In this document: positions 1 to 11,159 of the stretch, in pieces
How positions within the stretch are numbered: position 1 is the first letter of the stretch
How the letters are laid out: each line of letters opens with the position of its first letter
DNA from: Brachypterus glaber
Lineage: Eukaryota; Arthropoda; Insecta; Coleoptera; Kateretidae
DNA length: 64,000 nucleotides
Assembly: GCA_958510825.1 (NCBI GenBank)
Contig: OY294048.1
Span: forward strand, 9,441,589 to 9,505,588
Direction: 5' to 3'
The notes under the pieces: generated by a model
The model's input: only the letters and a program-made list of their open reading frames with translations
What the model was told of the DNA's origin: nothing
Database searches by the model: none
Position numbers and translations under genes: made by a program

Positions 1-1254
1 TAGCATAGGGTAGATAACCCCAGTTATAGCCACATTAAGAAAAATTCTGTTTTTATTTCTTTTTATTATGTTCCATTATAATGTTAAGGTTGCAAGTTTT
101 GGTTTTTCTGAAACTTACAATATATCTCTACTATAAAATAAATGTTTAAACAATATAACTTCAGCTGATATGTTATAAAATAAAAAACAAATAAAATAAT
201 ACTAATTCTCTAGTTTTAGCCACCCAAGCACTGGTTTTAGCCATAAAAATTCACCAGATATAGCCACCATTAAAGAAAACTAAAAAGATGTTAAAAATAA
301 ATTATTTATATTTTTGTAACAGTTTTAGAACATTTAAATTTTATAGTTTTTTAAAAATATATACTTCTTAATCAATATTTAAAATGATTTCGTTTTTTAT
401 TACATTTTTTCTTACATACATCTTTTCTTGGATAATTATCCGATAATTATAAATATTTATTAATTTTATTTATTTTTTATTTAATTGTTTAGAGTCTTTT
501 TGGGATCTGAATCAGCTGGTAGTTTATACCATATTCGACACTATAAGTTTTACAAAAAACTTTACATGTATGTTACAATTTCACATTGTGACATGTTTAG
601 TTTTCAGCTTCAGTCTTGAATCATTTGAGTCATTTTGATGGCCCGTTCTCGACTATATTTTGTATAATATTCCTCCTTTTTTAATTTAAATGTATTATTG
701 GCTAATATTTAAAGGTGGTTTTCGCTATCTTTATTATTTGTACAGTAATTTTGACATATTGATATTTTTTGACATTGGCTATAACTGGTACTACTTAGGT
801 GTCAGTTTTAGCCAATTCTGTGGCTATAGCTAGAAAGAGAAGCATATTAGTGTCCCAGTTATCGCCATGCAAATTTAAGAATAAATTCTGCAAAATATGT
901 ATTAAAATATTAATAAAGTAACTGTTTAATGACTTACCTTTAATTTGATATAAATGTTTTACGAATTTAATTTTACCTGAATTAGATATTTTAAATAATT
1001 TTTCTGGCGGTTTATTAAGAAAAGTCATAAGAAATTACATTTTTTTTAAAATCAAAATTTTAAATAGGCGCTGTATTCGTTTCGCTACAGTTAAAACTTA
1101 TTTAACATATTTGTTGTCACAACTTTTATCATTCAAATCGGATATAAACGATAATTTTGATCTAAAGTCTCCTATTTCTTAGCTATACCCAAAAAACTAC
1201 TCTGACTGGCTAAAACCGGTGCAGTGGCTAAAACCGGTGATCCTACCCTATTAT
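1..1254. mobile_element. DNA transposon-like element with an array of AGTTWTAGCCAC motifs
   Basis: The left end reads ATAGGGTAGATAACCCCAG and the right end is its imperfect inverse (ends CTACCCTATTA), giving terminal inverted repeats of about 30 bp. Between them I count about ten copies, in both orientations, of a motif close to AGTTWTAGCCAC, near 20, 208, 229, 252, 776, 803, 821, 851, 1204 and 1222, mostly subterminal. A 77-codon minus-strand frame (795-1028) is open but has no recognisable domain. The left flank is only a few bases long, so the target duplication (possibly TA) cannot be confirmed. Superfamily not assigned. Confidence 0.6.
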
Positions 1255-1399
1255 TGTTTGTAGTGCAAATAGATATTTACATCGGCACTTAATGCTACTA
1301 AGAGTGCCGATGTATTGAAATCTTCGCCGAAAAGTCAAAATCTTTGACCACGTTTTTTTTTTTTCACATTTCTCGATGTTTTAGACCATTCTGAGTGGA

Positions 1400-1580
1400 A
1401 ATCAGTAAAAAAAAATTGCGTCCGTTTGTCTGTCTGTCTGGATGTAAACTCTCTAACTCCATTTCTACATGAGATATCGACTTGCTGTTTTTTGCATATT
1501 GTTTCTTATCGTATTCCGAAGAGATGATTAGATTTTGGGGGTAAACGATTGGGGGTAAGGGGGTAAAAATAGGGTAAAAC
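1400..1580 (+). repeat. GTCN-microsatellite repeat, divergent member
   Basis: A GTCTGTCTGTCTG run near 1425-1440 is followed by a block about stepwise base and codon-free text resembling the copies at 30575, 32998 and 59060, including a run of G near 1540-1560. There is no coding signal. The rest of 1255-2160 is AT-rich with a short (TA)n tract near 1760-1776 and repeated wording around 'agtgccgatgt' at 1288, 1303 and 1943; I see no gene there. Confidence 0.4.
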
Positions 1581-2162
1581 TCCTATTTTTAGCGTTTTTT
1601 GTTTATAATTAAGGCAATTATTATTGTATTTGGTTAGCACTTATGTAAAAGATAATTTTAAATTGGTCAAAAAATGTTATAAACAACGTTTTTCTAAAAC
1701 GCATTGTTTTCGAGATATTGGCGTTTAAAGCAGTAAAAGGTTTCTTTAGCATATCTCACATATATATATATATATAATCCGATTTTAAAAAATTATATTT
1801 TAAATAAAAGCTCTTTTTAAGCCCTATAAAAAATGTTATATACAGTTTTTTGCTAGAATATAATGTTTTAAAGATACAGAATTTAAAATCAAACAAAACA
1901 CCTAGTTTGAAATTTGCAAACTAGATGGCTCTAGTTTACAATAGTGCCGATGTTTTGACAGGGTGCTTGCAACGTTTCATCTAGTTAAGTTAAGTTTTTC
2001 GATTGAGTAGGTTTTTAGGTTAATAACGGGCGTTTTCACCAGTAAAAACAATTTTCTTAAGCTACGAAACTTTTCTGGGCTTCTATGACACCATAAAGGA
2101 GTGTACCACTTATACCAACCATACTTTTCTAGTGCGTAATGCTATGTACAAGAATATTTCTG

Positions 2163-2291
2163 TTATACGTCGTCTTCTTTGAAACTACAAAGGGTGGTAA
2201 AGTCAAGCACGCCATGTTCAAAGTCAAATTCATTGAGGTAAAATGTGTCCGAGGTTCTTTGTGCCGGTACAGGGCTGTCAGTAAAATACTG
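2163..2291 (-). CDS. Candidate terminal exon, unidentified (43 codons including stop)
   Basis: On the minus strand a pyrimidine-rich tract (CTCTTTTTCCCGC) followed by TGCAG forms a good splice acceptor at about 2292-2296. It opens a frame that begins QYFTDSPVPAQR, continues with an acidic and aromatic stretch (LNEFDFEHGVLDF) and ends FKEDDV-stop at 2163-2165. Base composition is richer in GC than the surroundings. The opposite strand is also open for 68 codons, so strand choice is uncertain. I do not recognise the protein, see no clear poly(A) signal just downstream, and did not find partner exons. It could be a real last exon, an exapted fragment or chance. Confidence 0.28.
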   Translation of the reverse strand, partial: QYFTDSPVPAQRTSDTFYLNEFDFEHGVLDFTTLCSFKEDDV

Positions 2292-2419
2292 CTGCACTTA
2301 GCGGGAAAAAGAGATTTATCAGAAATGTTATTAGTTAACTGCTAACAGAACTGGATTTTTTATCGATTTTTGATCAAAGAAAACAAACTTAAAATAATTC
2401 AAAATATGAAGAGTGCAAC

Positions 2420-2770
2420 CAGCAAATATAGTTTTTGCTTGAAATGGGTACTAGTTAACGTACTTTTTCGCTCTAGTTAATAAAAATTTCTAATATGTTA
2501 CTAAAAGTGGCAAAAAAATGCACTGGAAAATAAGGTTAGGGGTGCAAATTTTAATAATTTGTTTTTTGCCCCACCCAAATATTAGCGTTAACTATTTTTA
2601 TTTAAAAAAGGTTATGAACCTATTTAAAACTAGAAAAGACAATATTTTATAAAAATGAACCATCTTATAATAAACGGGTAGGTAAGGCTTTTTTAATAAT
2701 TTGCTTTTTTTGTCCCACCCAAATATTTAGCGTTAACTATTCTTATTTAAAAAAGGCTTATGAACCTATT
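2420..2770. repeat. Dispersed repeat and internal tandem duplication
   Basis: 2420-2575 (from GAAATGGGTACTA to TTTTGCCCC) recurs in the same orientation at about 29740-29885 with minor changes. Within it, a block of about 80 bp starting TTTTAATAATTTG is duplicated in tandem (about 2548-2630 and 2688-2770), including the shared core TAGCGTTAACTATT. There is no coding signal. The stretch 2770-3230 shows no gene. Confidence 0.6.
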
Positions 2771-3264
2771 CAATCCTAGCAAAGAGCAGTTTTTATGCAA
2801 AAACAAAAAGCCCTTTTGATAATTAAGGGCGTCACTGGAAAAAAAAATTATCACATTTTTGCTTCTCCTGTAAAATAATAATTTTGTGGGTTAGGCCCTT
2901 ATGTTAGTTGCACTTCATATGCTTTTCTTAGCCAATCTATTAGACAGCAGTAAGTACGAAAATTCATTTTATCGCTGATTTTGATTCTGTATTCAAATTT
3001 ATTTTTTCTTCAAGCGACTAAAATATTGATATTTTATAACACTAGTTAGAAGTGATCTATTTTTTTACAGTAAAAAAATAAGTTCATTGTTTTACGCCGT
3101 AAAAAAAAGTTAGTTAGCTAAACCACCACTGGCGGCAGCACTCTTTGACTTTGATGACAGCAATACTTTAAACTTGTTTGTTTATTATGTAAACAGGTGG
3201 TTGACTCGAAATTCTGTGCAAAAACCTTGTGTGAAATTGATTAAAAATTATTGAAGAAGAATAT

Positions 3265-3375
3265 ATGGATTATACACCTACAAATCTCTCCGAAATTGCA
3301 AATGCTACATTAGACAAGTTACCATCGAATTCGAGAAAAGTGTACGATTTAGCCTACGAAAAAAATTTAAAATGA
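3265..3375 (+). pseudogene. Fragment resembling the N-terminal (SAM-like) region of a Crypton-type tyrosine recombinase
   Basis: A 36-codon frame starts MDYTPTNLSEIANATL and contains LPSNSRKVYDLAYEK. The pattern LPxxSxxxYxxxYxxF/W is seen in the N-terminal DNA-binding part of insect tyrosine-recombinase-like (Crypton/DUF3504-related) proteins. The frame hits TGA where such proteins often have Trp; past that stop the same frame reads AKEGLTLFRKGF, which also fits the expected continuation. About 70 bp later the copy is interrupted by the MITE at 3448. I read it as a dead relic. The family assignment is from memory of the pattern only. Confidence 0.33.
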
Positions 3376-3447
3376 GCTAAGGAAGGTTTAACTTTATTTC
3401 GAAAGGGTTTTATTGGCCTATTTTAATAAAAAAACATACTTTATTAC

Positions 3448-3742
3448 CATTAATCGGAATAAATTCAGTTATGACTCATCAACGTCGAAAATAAACAGAG
3501 AAACATAGGCTTACGGAATAATTTTGCCGAATTATGAGGGAAATTTTTATAAAAGTCACTAAATCGAAACATTTGACGACTAATTTGTTACACACAACAA
3601 TATTGAATATACATATTAACTATAAATATGTAAATATATAGGTGTTTTTCGAAGAAAATAAAAATGTAAATATTTAAAACCTCGCGTCAACGATAGAATC
3701 GATGTGGCGCCTATGCGAGCACTGGAAATTCGCCGATGAGTG
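3448..3742 (+). mobile_element. 295-bp MITE (8-bp TSD family), copy 1
   Basis: The element starts CATTAATCGGAATAAAT and ends ATTCGCCGATGAGTG, so the inverted ends match CAKTMATCGGMRAAT. The flanks are TTTATTAC (3440-3447) and TTTATTAA (3743-3750), a target duplication with one mismatch. There is no ORF. It is about 90% or more alike by eye to the copies at 34928, 52026 and 54132. The 8-bp duplication and CA...TG ends fit a hAT- or P-type non-autonomous element. Confidence 0.85.
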
Positions 3743-4149
3743 TTTATTAATGAATAAATTAAATTCAAAAATTAAAAAAAGCTTCACTTTTCCTCTTAGT
3801 AAAACAATATACTATTATCTTAGAGTGACAAAGTAAAAACTTTTCAAAAACTGAAATGTTCATATTTTTATTAATTTACTACATTAAAACCAAATCAGAT
3901 AGAAACATTCTAAACATAACGCACAATGTGCACAACTGTGCATCGTCAACTTAAAAGTTGGTGTGTTTGTTTTTTTTTTGTTTAACCTCGTACTATTCTA
4001 CTTAATTAAAGACCCCCTAAGTCCAGGATTTATGTGGGCTAGTAGTAGAGGGAGCTTATACTGACTTTCGAGCCAGTTTTTATAAATATTACAATAAACC
4101 TATAAATTTACAGTGTAAAATACTAAACTGAATAAAGTAGTGATGTTAT

Positions 4150-4480
4150 CTTAAAGATTTATAATAATATGGTCCAAACCACCCTGTTCAGAAATAAAGT
4201 ACACAATTTTAAGGGGTAATTTATTTATTAAAATATAAAAAAAAAGTTTTTATAAGGGTTGGTCCGGAAATGAGTCCTAAGGGTACACCTGAAAAGTTAT
4301 TTTTAATATCCTTGGAACTTTATAAATTACAGTTAAGATTTTTTGCATATGCCTTAACATTGATAAAGTCTATTCTTTTATGTATTTTTTATTTGGTAAT
4401 GTTAACTAGGGACATGCAAAACATGAAAAAAAAAGAAGTAACTCATAAAATATCTGAAGAAAAATCGAGTTAAAGGGGTC
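4150..4480 (+). repeat. Partial, diverged copy of the 21609 inverted-repeat element
   Basis: The text around 4182-4290 (CCTGTTCAGAAATAAAG, then TTATAAGGGTTGGTCCGG and AATGAGTCCTAAGGG) matches the left arm of the element at 21609-22311. No matching right arm is present, so this is a fragment. The 67-codon frame at 4270 is a shadow of this repeat. Flanking 3760-4150 and 4490-4980 are AT-rich with no gene seen. Confidence 0.55.
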
Positions 4481-4979
4481 CAGCCAGTTATGTTTATAAA
4501 ATGTGAGAAAATTTGGAGTATAAAATTCAATTCAAGTACCCATAGTTAACCTTTTGTTTAAGGGCATGTTTGGCTTCCAGAACAATAAACCTTGCTTTTT
4601 GCACAAGTTCATGAACAGAAAAAAAATTTTAGCACTAATACCAAAGAACTTTTACCTCAAGAAGTTATTTCAGACCAATGTTTATGAAGGTGTCATCTTT
4701 TTGTTTGTTTGTTTACATAAACGTACGCGATACTGCTTCTAGTGTAAACATAAGTATCGCTAGTTTTGACCTTCTGGTGACTAGAGCGATGTTGCATAAT
4801 TCTCACTTTATCATTATGATAAATCTTTATACCTACATTAAAATTTTAAAAAAGTACTATAGTACGACACTATAATTATGTTTGGATAATTAAATTTATT
4901 AAAATTAAACTACTAGTTCATATAAAACTCAAATAAAACTAATATTTCTTAAAATTTACAATAACATATCTAAAGCAGG

Positions 4980-5180
4980 TGTTTAACCGGCAACACTGTT
5001 TTGCTTGACAAAGTTTACGACATTAGACTGTGAGTTTACACATTCTTTCTCTCTCTTTACGCGTACTAAGTACAAAACAACAGTCACTCCCCACCAGCCC
5101 CTCACCGTAGTTAGTTCACGCTTCAAACAAAGCATACGGTATATTTCATCATGTTCATTCTTGAGGTAAAAGTTCTTTGA
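4980..5180. other. GC-richer unique island, no gene identified
   Basis: Composition rises here relative to the AT-rich neighbourhood (CTCACCGTAGTTAGTTCACG and similar text), with a short CT-rich tract at 5040-5060. Near 5151 an ATG frame (MFILE) runs into GAG followed by GTAAAAGTT, which could be a donor site. A promoter or first-exon reading is possible but unsupported by anything else. Confidence 0.18.
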
Positions 5181-5393
5181 CTAATACGTTACATTTTGTC
5201 AATTCTAATCGAAGTTACTGATGTTTGAAAAACAGGCTAAAAACCTCTTTTTTTGCGGTCACTCTTTGCATGTTTTATATTGTGGTTATCTCTTATTGTT
5301 TTAAAAGCAATAGAAAATATACTTTTAATAATGACCTCTAAAAACTATCTTCTCCAGATTCTCCGCATAAAATGATAAAATCATCCTGAGCAT

Positions 5394-5484
5394 TTATGCA
5401 TGGTCCGGTAGTAGAACATTCCCCTTGGCGTCGATTACTCGAACACGTTTATCGCCGCCAAGATAACAAAATCCCGACTCGGAA
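5394..5484 (-). CDS. Candidate short terminal exon, unidentified
   Basis: On the minus strand an acceptor (CTTTTAGTGTAG) precedes a frame reading SESGFCYLGGDKRVRVIDAK then GNVLLPDHA and a stop at 5394-5396. Codons and amino-acid order look protein-like (Gly-Gly-Asp, alternating hydrophobics, basic patch), but I cannot name the family. It abuts the inverted-repeat element at 5511, which starts 26 bp away. An overlapping minus frame reading on to CGESGEDSF is also open, so the exact frame is uncertain. It may be a host exon remnant or captured sequence. Confidence 0.3.
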
Positions 5485-5510
5485 CTACACTAAAAGTTCA
5501 TGTTAAAATA

Positions 5511-6060
5511 CCGGGTGTCCCAACTCTATTTACCCAACCATTTTCTCGAAAACCTAAAGAGATAATCAAGTTCTGCGAAAACCGTCTTAAATAAGACAAC
5601 TTAAACTATTTGATAGTTTCAGGGTTAAAAATGGGTATTTTTGTCAAAATGACTCTAAATAAATCAAACAATGTTTTAAAAGTTGCTAATTTCATGGTAA
5701 AAAAACGTAAATTATACTTTTAAACTAATTTTAGTTGGCATAAATAAAAATTTACAAAAAAAAAACTTAAAAAATTGAATTTTTCAGCTCAAAAAATTAA
5801 AGAATCAAAACCTTTAAAAAATTCTTAAAAAATTAAAAAATATATAGTCCAAACGATAATTGTATTTGCTTTAAAATGATGTATCACACGACCCCTCTTT
5901 CCATTTAAAAAACCCCCTGCCTACATTTTAAGAGCTGAAAGTATAAAATATATGTTTAAAGATAGTTTAAGTTGTCTAATTTAAGATGGTTTTCGCAGAA
6001 CTTGATTATCTCTTTTATTTTTCGAGAAAATCGCTGGGTAAATAGAGTTGGGACACCCGG
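5511..6060. mobile_element. 550-bp long-TIR element with TA target duplication
   Basis: The ends are CCGGGTGTCCCAACTC and its inverse, flanked by TA (5509-5510 and 6061-6062). The arms pair over roughly 100 bp or more, including the TAATTTAAGATGGTTTTCGC region opposite 5575-5600. Internal text (CACGACCCCTCTTTCC, TTTTAAGAGCTGAAAG) is shared with the elements at 45328 and 61960, so these are relatives. No transposase is present. The architecture fits a non-autonomous Tc1/mariner element. Confidence 0.85.
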
Positions 6061-6276
6061 TATGTGCAATCTAGTAAGATTAAAATATCGTAAATGATCT
6101 GAATACCTAGTAAATCCGGATAAAGTGCGATTTTTGTACTTGCATCAGCTAAAGATAACACAGGCCCACAAAAAAAGTTGTCTGTGCTAGGGTTGAGACC
6201 CAGCTATTCTTATGTATTTTGGGATGCTAAACACGAATACGTCACAAAAAAGGCACTTTGTGAGCTCATTTTTTTG

Positions 6277-6786
6277 CTACATTGAAATTGCAGATGAGAT
6301 TTTCACAATATTAGACAGTTTTTTCAGTGTAGCAAAAAAATAAGAATAGGTGAGTCTCAACGTCAGCACCGACAACTTTTTTTGTAGGCCTTTACAGCCA
6401 TGTAAAGGTATATGGGTTATGTTATTTATATATAGCCAGGCCCACAGTTTTGTAATGTTCTTCCACAGTTTTCTGTCCTTCGCTTTCACTCTCCAGTTTA
6501 TCACGTTTTTCTCACTTGAGTCTTCCAATACCGCAACACTCCATCTTTTTCTTGGTCTTTCTTGTTTTCTGATGGAATCTGGTCTTGTAAAAGCAACTTT
6601 CCTTACTCCTCTTATCACCTCCATCCTCTCCAAATAACCTAACCATTGCATCCGTCGCGATTTTACTACATCCACAATCTTTTTGCCATTATACAAGCCA
6701 TAAATCTCCTCATTCCTTCTTCTGATATATCGATCTTCCACTTTTTTCCTCCAAATAATAAATTAAAATTTTTCTCTCCCATCTTA
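6277..6786 (-). pseudogene. LINE reverse-transcriptase C-terminal fragment
   Basis: The minus frame reads FGGKKVEDRYIRRRNEEIYG, LYNGKKIVDVVKSRRMQWLG, YLERM and, later, RPRKRW and W-x-A-x-DRKLW. This is the well-known tail of arthropod non-LTR polymerases (RRNEEIxxLY, RLRWLGHxxRM, GRPxxRW, WxxxAxDRxxW). It covers only the region after the catalytic domain, so the copy is 5'-truncated. The frame stays open to 6277, but similarity ends near 6440. No tail repeat or target duplication was identified. The + strand frame at 6350 is a shadow. 6800-7050 holds nothing recognisable. Confidence 0.75.
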
Positions 6787-7050
6787 TATATTATTAAGGG
6801 GTTAGAATCAAAAAAATCTAAGTACATCTGACACTGATTACTTATTGTAAATTCTAGGTAAATGCATTTAAAGTGATTCTTGCCTAACAGAGTGCAGTTT
6901 AATTAACTATTTCAAATACTGTTTACTGAAGATGGACAGAAACTGAATTAATTTTTTTATGTCACTTGGATCCTTTTGCTTCTATGTACTTTGGTAAATT
7001 TCTTTGGGGAAAAAAAGGATAAGCCTATTTTTATGAAAAACTACATTTTA

Positions 7051-7200
7051 TTATGTAAAGTATACAACGGGAGCTCTACTAAAATCTGACAAAACGCTGC
7101 TGTCGGCTTCATCTGATTCTGCATTTTCCTCTTGAACTCTAATCGTCTTTTTACTTTGCTTTTTGGAACTTTTTGTGTTTGCTTTTGCTTTATGGGGCAT
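7051..7200 (-). CDS. Small basic/acidic ORF, unidentified (49 aa)
   Basis: The ATG at 7198-7200 (minus) opens a frame starting MPHKAKANTKSSKKQSKK, followed by an acidic stretch (QEENAESDEADSS) and ending APVVYFT-stop. The Lys-rich start and Asp/Glu-rich middle resemble an N-terminal nuclear-protein or transposase leader, but no fold or family is recognisable. The frame is complete at both ends without needing splicing. It could be a relic of a transposon protein or chance; 7201-7930 shows only AT-rich DNA. Confidence 0.25.
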   Translation of the reverse strand: MPHKAKANTKSSKKQSKKTIRVQEENAESDEADSSVLSDFSRAPVVYFT

Positions 7201-7924
7201 ATTTAAATAAAAATGAATAATAAAAATGAATAGGAAATGGTAAGACTTGAATTAAATTTTCCCATGTTAAGTACGAAATCTTCAATGGAGTTGGATATAA
7301 GGCTAATAGATGGCACTACAATGTCCGAAGTTACTTGGATCTCTTTGGCATCAAATAAACACTACATTAAACTATGGGTCTAACTCATATTTTGAAAAAA
7401 TGTTACTTAGACCCTTATGATTAAACCCCTTCATTTACGTATTCGAAATTATCTTAATGTACTGTACTGTAATGTTGCTGAAGTCGGGTAAAAACGATTA
7501 TATTGTTAGTATTTTATATTTTATGTACATTTATTTTTATTTATTTAGTTATTTATTTACTTAAAAAAAAGTTAAAATCTTTTATATGAATTATAGCTTT
7601 AAATTAAAGCAAATGTTTTGGATATTTACCTCACTAAATTTTTTATGATTTGAATTTATTATTTTACTGGCATAAAAGTACAAAACATTTTATGTTTTTA
7701 AAATTTATTGTTTAAAATCAATTATTTTATTATCTATATTTAACAAATGACTGCAATGCTCAAATTCATTAAATAATATTGGGATATTTATATCACACTA
7801 TGAATGCAAGACCACCATAACTCAAAACAAAAAACTGTGGTTTGGTTTGTTTTGTACCTCTATGCTTTTGAATGATACTATACACAAACTCTAATTTATT
7901 ACTGGAATATAACGTAACCTATAA

Positions 7925-8215
7925 ATACTAATATTTCCTACAGGATGCTTCTTGAAATTTATTTAGGGTTATTTGTGATAAACACTCGGAAATGAAGAAA
8001 ATAAAAACTTTATTGCATTACATAATCATGCCAATTTTTCACCTAATATTTAGGCTTCTTCAGGGCTAAATTATTACATATGCATTACAACAAACAAAAG
8101 TAATTAATTGTTCTACAGTGAGTATTCTCCTGTTGAAAAATGTCCAGTGTATTTTGTTTGTTGATATCATGTATTTGTTTAATTTGTTTGTTGTAATGCA
8201 TATGTACAATTTTTG
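7925..8215 (-). repeat. Penelope-like terminal fragment with hammerhead-like motif
   Basis: This shares long stretches (AGGATGCTTCTTGAAATTTA; TTTGTGATAAACACTCGG; CACCTAATATTTAGGCTTC) with 32060-32470. The minus strand at 8035-8067 reads CCCTGAAGAAGCCTAAATAT then TAGGTGAAA, a CTGANGA, hairpin, GAAA order like that of Penelope-like element termini. It is not a canonical ribozyme: the helix has a bulge. Only the one-sided fragment is present here. Confidence 0.5.
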
Positions 8216-8342
8216 AAATATAGCGAAATTTGGAAAAAAGAAAGCAAAATCTAGTAAATATTTAAAGTCTTGCGTTAGTAAAAAAAATCAACAAATTTTT
8301 ATTGCTTTTTATTACGTTTCTGAACGTTTTATATCCAAATAG

Positions 8343-8475
8343 TTATTTGCGCTCCTAGTAGGGGTAAGTGAATTTTTCTGTGTGAGGTCGCTCCGCTGAA
8401 GTCCATAAATACGACCGAAGACAGAAAAAACTTACCTACGAGTAGCGCATTACATTTTTCTCACTAACAAGGAGT
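8343..8475. repeat. Hairpin module (imperfect palindrome, arms about 50 bp)
   Basis: The left arm (TGCGCTCCTAGTAGGGGTAAG ... TTTTTCTGT ... GGTCG) pairs with the right arm (CGACC ... ACAGAAAAA ... CTTACCTACGAGTAGCGCA). The tip is about 25 bases long (CTCCGCTGAAGTCC...). It is one of several palindromes in this window with the same size and AT flanks but different stem sequences. There is no ORF. 8480-9340 is AT-rich with no gene seen. Confidence 0.65.
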
Positions 8476-9350
8476 TCAAATTTTATTTTATTAATAATAT
8501 TTTTGGCATTTATATGTATGAAAATTCAAGAAATCATTTTTTATGAAATCACTCTATAAATTAAGAATAGTAATAGTCTTGTGTCTAGGTGTCTCCTTTA
8601 GGTAAGTGTCGGACACTTCGTGTCCTTTAGCGGTAAATCATTTTTTCTGTCTAGTTACGGTTCTGTTTGGCCTTTTTGGATTCTTCTTCATTCTTTATTC
8701 TCCTGTGATGCTAATTTAAACTGTTTATAAAATAAGGGATTTGTTTGACGTTAATTAATTTCAGTTTTGAAATAGTTATATTTTTTGGCTTTTAAAATTG
8801 TTACTTTCAACAGATATAACCTCAAAATAAAAGTCCAAACCTAGTTTTGACCCTGACCTAAAACTGTAAACTGTAACCGACAAAGTCCATTTCTGGTGTC
8901 AGTCTACATAATTTCCCGGTTTTACTATTTACATTTATAACCCGGTTGAACTATTCAAGTCCACTTATATTAAAACTAAGGACAATTTTACTACCACATG
9001 AAGATTTATTATACAGTAAAAGTTCCATTTCAATTTTATTATGACAAGGCACGGTAGGATTTTTAATCTAGAAGCTCTTAAAATATAGGTTTTCATATAA
9101 ATTTAGTATATTAAAAAGTGTTTCCCTCGACAATTTTAAAACTATTGGACAATTTGTGTCAAAAATATAATTTAAAATTTATCGAATCTCAAAGGACTGA
9201 AAAGATGTTCACTAGGGTGGTCCTAGAAAGAAGGTTTCTGTTTGGTGTTCACTACTAGTAGTGAATAATACAGTATACTGTAGTTCACTGAAACTTACAG
9301 TCTGTAAGTACATGCCTGTTTATATTGAAAATGGAATTTAAAAAGAAAAT

Positions 9351-9405
9351 AAATATAAAAATTAAAATAAATAAATAAATAAATAAATATAAATAAATAA
9401 TACGT
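9351..9405. repeat. (AAAT)n microsatellite
   Basis: AAATAAATAAATAAATAAAT tract with interruptions. The following 9410-10420 is AT-rich, partly with short palindromes near 9245-9285 (TTCACTACTAGTAGTGAA, ACAGTATACTGT); no gene seen. Confidence 0.85.
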
Positions 9406-10423
9406 TTATTTCAATAATTATGAATGAGTACACAAAACAATGTATAGACAATCATGAACATGAAACTTGTCTCAAAAAATACAAAAATAAAAATTACTTG
9501 TAAAGTATAAAAATTCAATTACAAATTTAGTTAAAATAGGCAGATATTTTATAAGGTTCTAAATTTATTAAAAATGTTAAAATACGTCTTTTGTACATGT
9601 TAAAGTTCGTTATTAACATTTGGTGGTTACATTTTAACTTTTTTTTTTAACGTTATTAAAACGCTGGTTTAAAAATTACATCAAAATAGAAACGAGACAT
9701 GAAGAGCGCAAAAACATTTTTTATGATGTAATCTGAAGGGTAAGTTTATGACCGTAATTAAAGCTTGCAAGCTCGAAATGAACTTTATTTAGGTAGCTTT
9801 TTCTATCTAGAAAATCCTAAATATAAATAACTTTGTCCGTTGCGTTTCTTGACGAAGTAACCGTCAACTAAACTAAGATAAACGATGTGAGATAAACAAG
9901 ATGCCTTTATGGTTATATCAGTTTTATCCAAGGCGAGCTCGTATCGCACACTCAATCTGGAGACCTGTTGGCATCTACACTTAACCCAATTTCTTAAACT
10001 TACTTCTCTCAGTTAAGTGTTTAACGCGTTTGCAGGAAAACGAATTACAGCTCTGAACTTGATATATTGCATATTTGACGCTGTTTTTGGTGTTAAATCT
10101 TAGATGTAAAAAGTTTCTCCATTACAGCATATTTTGCACTTTAAATCATATCTACACATAATGTTATCTTTTACCCTTTGTGGAATTAATTTTTAAGTAA
10201 GCCATTTAAATTTATTACTCAATTTTCAAGTCTTCGAGATCCTTTTACATACTAAAACGACTCATTTCGTTTGTTCTTTGTAATTATTTTTAACGATAAA
10301 ATATACAGGGTTATAGTCTGAAGTTACATAGACTTTTAGGCTCTAGTTTCAAATAAATACATTTTTCCACTACTAGCTTTAGAACACACCATTATTTATC
10401 ACGTTTTCAGACTGTGAAATCAA

Positions 10424-11140
10424 TTTTTTCTACGACTGCCTTAGAATGTAAGCAAATATACACACTTTTCAAATACAGAATTAACCCATTCTAGCTCTAG
10501 ATACGGTATGAATATTCCGTATCAAGTGTTAGAATGAGCACATGTAGTGCCATCTCTTGTTTATAAAAGTAAAGAAAACTGTAGCAAAATTAGCAAAAAT
10601 ATATTTATTTTAGCATGAAATATTGAATAATTTAGTGCAATTTAAAGTTTTGCGTTAAAATTACATAAAGTTTGTTAGTTTTTCTTAAAAATTGACCAGT
10701 TTTTTTCAACATGCTTCAAAAAAATTAAAACTGCTCCATTTATTGTTAAATATTTAAACCTGATATCTGTCACAACAATTTAATTTAATTTTTGCATTAT
10801 AATTTGTAAATATGTGCTAAACTTAAATAAAAATCTTTTTTAAGTACTAATTTGATAAAATTATTAAATAACATTAATTGCTTTATTTAAAAATATGTGT
10901 TTTGTTGTATTTACAATGTCGAGTCACAAAAAACATTGTTTTTAACCTTGTCCGCAGTTTAAAGCCATACAGTGTTTCATATTTGCAGTCGAAGAAAAAG
11001 TATAGTCTACAACACGTATGGAATAGTCATTCCGCACTCGCGGGACCGTCATACTCGCCTGCCGACTCGTATGACAAACTTTCCGCTCGCGCGGAACATT
11101 GTCTATTCCATGCTAGTTATACAATATACTATTCTTCACC
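10424..11140 (-). mobile_element. Repeat family R, copy 1 (about 0.7 kb, with terminal hairpin module)
   Basis: This copy is the reverse complement of 53180-53885 over its whole length. One end is TTTTTCTACGACTGC; an inverse of it (GCAGTCGAAGAAAAA, near 10990-11002) marks the inner boundary of a 580-bp core. Beyond it lies a hairpin module (10995-11140) with arms AGTATAGTCTACAACACG and its imperfect partner, around CGAG/CTCG-rich stems. Both copies keep a matching open reading (RVTKNIVFNLVRSLKPYSV), but this may just reflect DNA similarity. Shorter pieces of the family lie at 26970-27107, 36440-36490, 30090-30175 and 56101/56828. Confidence 0.7.
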
Positions 11141-11159
11141 TATACACTGATAAAAAAGA

